Below the pieces are notes generated by a model. That model was not told the origin of the DNA, ran no database searches, and saw only the letters and a list, made by a program, of their open reading frames with translations. A DNA stretch of 8,548 nt from Roseovarius sp. (GTDB taxonomy: Bacteria > Pseudomonadota > Alphaproteobacteria > Rhodobacterales > Rhodobacteraceae): the NCBI GenBank assembly GCA_021767845.1, contig JAASSQ010000118.1, positions 1 through 8,548 of the forward strand, in the 5' to 3' direction. The position numbers and the translations under genes are program-made. Below are positions 7,042 through 8,548 of the stretch, in pieces. How positions within the stretch are numbered: the first letter of the stretch is position 1; each line of letters begins with the position of its first letter.

Positions 7042-7461
7042 TCAGCCCCGCTGGATGCTGTCCAGATAGGTTGCAACGGCCAGCAATGCGCGCGGCGTCT
7101 CGATCACCTTGCCGGTCTCGGGATCGCGCCATGCCACGGTCGGTCCGGCAAAGAGCGGGCCGAATTCGGGCATGACGTCGAACTGACCAGGGTAGCCGTG
7201 AATCCGCGCCATCACCTGAGCGTAGGAAAACACGCCCCCGTTGCGCGCGGCAACCCTTGTCAGGTCGGACGGCGCCACATCGAGGTCGCCGGCCAATGGC
7301 CCGTCGCCTCGCGCTTGCGCCCCGTGGCAGACCGCGCAGGAGGCCCGGTATGTTTCGGCCCCCGCCGCCACGCGGGTGGCTCGGTCGCCCACCGGCGCGG
7401 ACGGTTGCGCCCTGCAGGCGCCAAGAAACAGACAGACCGTAAGCAAGAGCGCGCGTCGCAT
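7042..7461 (-). CDS. Lipoprotein-anchored class I cytochrome c
   Basis: This 139-aa precursor begins MRRALLLTVCLFLGAC, a lipoprotein signal peptide whose lipobox L-G-A-C places the lipidated cysteine at residue 16. The haem motif CAVCH is at 42-46 and the likely axial Met is M97 in FDVMPEFGP. A Ser/Ala/Pro-rich linker (about 17-30) tethers the haem domain to the membrane. The frame is open upstream to an ATG at 7524, but that would bury the lipobox 37 residues in and has no ribosome binding site. The ATG at 7461, with AGGGA 8 nt upstream, is therefore chosen. It is paralogous to the soluble cytochrome immediately downstream. The likely role is electron transfer at the membrane surface, perhaps passing electrons between a membrane complex and the soluble paralogue. 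An FNR-like box precedes it. Confidence 0.9.
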   Translation of the reverse strand: MRRALLLTVCLFLGACRAQPSAPVGDRATRVAAGAETYRASCAVCHGAQARGDGPLAGDLDVAPSDLTRVAARNGGVFSYAQVMARIHGYPGQFDVMPEFGPLFAGPTVAWRDPETGKVIETPRALLAVATYLDSIQRG

Positions 7462-7488
7462 ATCCGGGATCCCTGATGGCTGTCGCCC

Positions 7489-7494
7489 GATAAA
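7489..7494 (-). promoter_or_regulatory. Candidate -10 element of the cytochrome c pair
   Basis: The minus strand reads TTTATC. It starts 30.5 nt downstream of the centre of the FNR-like box, giving a transcript start near 7482 and a leader of about 21 nt. Confidence 0.4.
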
Positions 7495-7517
7495 GCCCCA
7501 GCCGCCTGGCGCGCGCA

Positions 7518-7531
7518 TTGACATGGATCAG
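7518..7531 (-). promoter_or_regulatory. FNR-family-like binding site before the cytochrome c pair
   Basis: Read on the minus strand the site is CTGATCCATGTCAA. It matches TTGAY-N4-RTCAA except at the first base. Its centre (7524.5) lies 63.5 nt upstream of the lipoprotein cytochrome ATG, the same distance as the perfect box before ppk2. It is a plausible but imperfect target of FnrL or a related regulator. Confidence 0.5.
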
Positions 7532-7549
7532 CCCCCGCGCCCGGCCCCT

Positions 7550-8191
7550 TTAGCGCAGGGTCAGCCCAGAGATATTCGCGACAATCCGGCTGTCGGTGTC
7601 GTCGCTGTCGCCCGAAACCGCCAGCCCGACCAGCGATGTCACGTCCCCGCCAAAGGCGCGTCGGTAGTCGCGGGCCAAGTCGATCCGTTCGCGCGTGTCG
7701 CCCGTGCCGGCGGGGCGCAGCACCACCGTCTTGCCGCGCGGGCCAAGATAGGGGCTGTCCAGAAACGCGCCGCGCGCATGATCGCCGCCCCAGACATAGA
7801 CCAGCACGCGCACCGCGTCGTTCGACAGAAGCCGGGTCACGCTTTGCCCTTTCAGGCGCTCGGCCGCCGCCTCGGGCAGGAACACGAAATAAAGCGCGAG
7901 GTTGCGGTCGTCCCCGCCCTTCACAGCAAGATCGGTGGGCGGCACGCTTGTCGAGACCTGCCAGCGCCACGACGCGGACGAGGTCGCGCGAAACGCCGCC
8001 GGCACGGCCCGATAGAGCAGCGAGACGCTGCCATCCGACACCAGCCGGAGGCTTGCGCCATTCGTGTCGTAATCATTGCCCGAGAACAATGAGAAGCGCT
8101 GGTGCTTCCACCCGGTGTCGAAGGAGATTTGCGAGGCCGAGGCGACAGAGGCGAACAGCACTGCCGCCGTGGTCAGGAACATGCGTTTCAT
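7550..8191 (-). CDS. Secreted DUF3047 protein
   Basis: This 213-aa protein has a Sec signal peptide (1-19, VASA before SQIS), so it is a periplasmic protein of about 194 aa. It fits DUF3047 with the core WRWQVSTSVPPTDL (75-88), the acidic GGDDR (92-96) followed by the strand NLALYFVF (97-104), VRVLVYVWG (127-135), ERIDLARDYRRAFG (168-181) and a late acidic loop AVSGDSDDTDSR (191-202). The pattern of alternating strands and acidic loops suggests a beta-sandwich that may bind a ligand or calcium; no function is established. AAAGG/AGGCGG precedes the ATG at about 7-9 nt. It lies 88 bp upstream of the cytochrome pair on the same strand, so functional linkage is possible, but the cytochromes probably also have their own promoter. 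Confidence 0.85.
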   Translation of the reverse strand: MKRMFLTTAAVLFASVASASQISFDTGWKHQRFSLFSGNDYDTNGASLRLVSDGSVSLLYRAVPAAFRATSSASWRWQVSTSVPPTDLAVKGGDDRNLALYFVFLPEAAAERLKGQSVTRLLSNDAVRVLVYVWGGDHARGAFLDSPYLGPRGKTVVLRPAGTGDTRERIDLARDYRRAFGGDVTSLVGLAVSGDSDDTDSRIVANISGLTLR

Positions 8192-8213
8192 CGGAACCGC
8201 CTTTCTGCCCGCC

Positions 8214-8241
8214 AGTCTAAACGCGCAGGGCCGTGTGGCAA
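8214..8241 (-). promoter_or_regulatory. Candidate sigma-70-type promoter of the DUF3047 gene
   Basis: The minus strand has TTGCCA (plus 8236-8241), a 16-bp spacer and TAGACT (plus 8214-8219). The predicted start near 8207 gives a leader of about 16 nt carrying the ribosome binding site. It is one of the better -35/-10 pairs in the window. Confidence 0.5.
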
Positions 8242-8261
8242 ATCACCGTTGCGTGACGGCA

Positions 8262-8274
8262 CCCCGCGCCGGGG
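8262..8274 (-). terminator. GC hairpin downstream of the dehydrogenase gene, weak terminator candidate
   Basis: CCCCG (8262-8266) pairs with CGGGG (8270-8274) around a 3-base loop, 28 bp past the stop at 8303. There is no T-run after it on the minus strand, so it could pause polymerase or act with Rho but is not a classical terminator. Confidence 0.3.
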
Positions 8275-8302
8275 CGGCCCGGCGGAGGGTGCGCGCGCGG
8301 CC

Positions 8303-8548
8303 TCAGCCCTGCCCGGCAAGCGCGCGGGCCTGCGCCCAGACCGCCTCGTCCAACTCCACCGGATCGGCGCCGGTCTTGCCCTGCCCCGGCATCCGCGCCC
8401 CCAGATCGGCATCGAGCGCGACCCCCTCCGCGACCTGCGCCAGCCGGTCGAAGAACGCCCCCGAGGCGTCGGGGTCCATCAGCAGGTAATACTGGCCCAG
8501 ATCATGCGGCGGCCCGTCGGGCGCCTTGAGCGGTTTCACGTCGCGGCT
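8303..8548 (-). CDS. C-terminal 81 residues of a probable Ldh-family NAD(P)-dependent oxidoreductase (partial)
   Basis: The frame enters at the right edge and ends with TGA at 8303. Although a GTG occurs at 8539, the codons before it are open (S-R-D), and the start clearly lies outside the window. The visible part, GPPHDLGQYYLLMDPDASGAF followed by a helix FDRLAQVAEGV and ARMPGQGK, resembles the C-terminus of the malate/L-lactate/sulfolactate dehydrogenase (Ldh, YlbC/YiaK-type) family, where a GQ-x-(F/Y)-L-x-(I/M)-DP strand is followed by a helix and an R-x-PG motif. The family is usually about 330-350 aa. The substrate cannot be told from this end. The call is tentative because the Rossmann-like core and catalytic histidine are not in view. 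Confidence 0.55.
   Translation of the reverse strand, partial: SRDVKPLKAPDGPPHDLGQYYLLMDPDASGAFFDRLAQVAEGVALDADLGARMPGQGKTGADPVELDEAVWAQARALAGQG

Noticed and set aside
8303..8539. A complete 78-aa small protein starting at GTG 8539
   Set aside because: The frame stays open to the window edge without a ribosome binding site before the GTG, and the sequence resembles the C-terminal end of a larger dehydrogenase, so it is treated as a fragment.

Overview
The window looks like chromosomal DNA from a GC-rich alphaproteobacterium, most likely Rhodobacterales (Roseobacter/Paracoccus type). The reasons are the strong G/C preference at third codon positions, an NDUFS4-type complex I accessory subunit (an alphaproteobacterial and mitochondrial trait), an FnrL-type TTGAT-N4-ATCAA box, and small families common in that order (DUF4864, DUF3047, DUF1007 paired with NicO). 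It holds no tRNA, rRNA, CRISPR array, insertion sequence or prophage gene. Coding density is very high.

Left part (1-2196): the first 547 codons of uvrB run leftward and leave the window. A 136-bp gap separates uvrB from a divergent gene for a small NDUFS4-like complex I subunit. A short GC hairpin follows that gene, and then a perfect FNR-family palindrome stands in front of a class I-like polyphosphate kinase 2 gene (2197-3114).

Middle (3115-6140): three rightward genes follow. First is a secreted DUF1007 protein. It overlaps by 19 bp a NicO/RcnA-type metal permease with a His/Cys-rich cytoplasmic-type loop. The pair resembles the ZevA/ZevB zinc system of Haemophilus. A NorM-like MATE exporter comes 42 bp later. 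The DUF1007 and MATE genes each have a -35/-10-like pair so close to the ATG that the mRNA could be leaderless.

Right part (6137-8548): everything is leftward. From right to left it holds the last 81 codons of a probable Ldh-family dehydrogenase, a secreted DUF3047 protein, a lipoprotein cytochrome c, a soluble periplasmic cytochrome c and a secreted DUF4864 protein. The two cytochromes are clearly paralogous. The DUF4864 gene meets the MATE gene tail to tail, and their stop codons interlock in the tetranucleotide CTAG.

The most interesting signal is regulatory. The perfect FNR box before ppk2 and a one-mismatch FNR-like box before the lipoprotein cytochrome both have their centre exactly 63.5 nt from the chosen ATG. 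Both are followed by a -10-like hexamer at the class II activator distance. This suggests that polyphosphate kinase and an uncharacterised pair of c-type cytochromes share oxygen- or redox-responsive control. No single system clearly new to science is evident. The cytochrome pair with DUF3047 and the DUF1007-NicO pair are the best candidates for under-described function.
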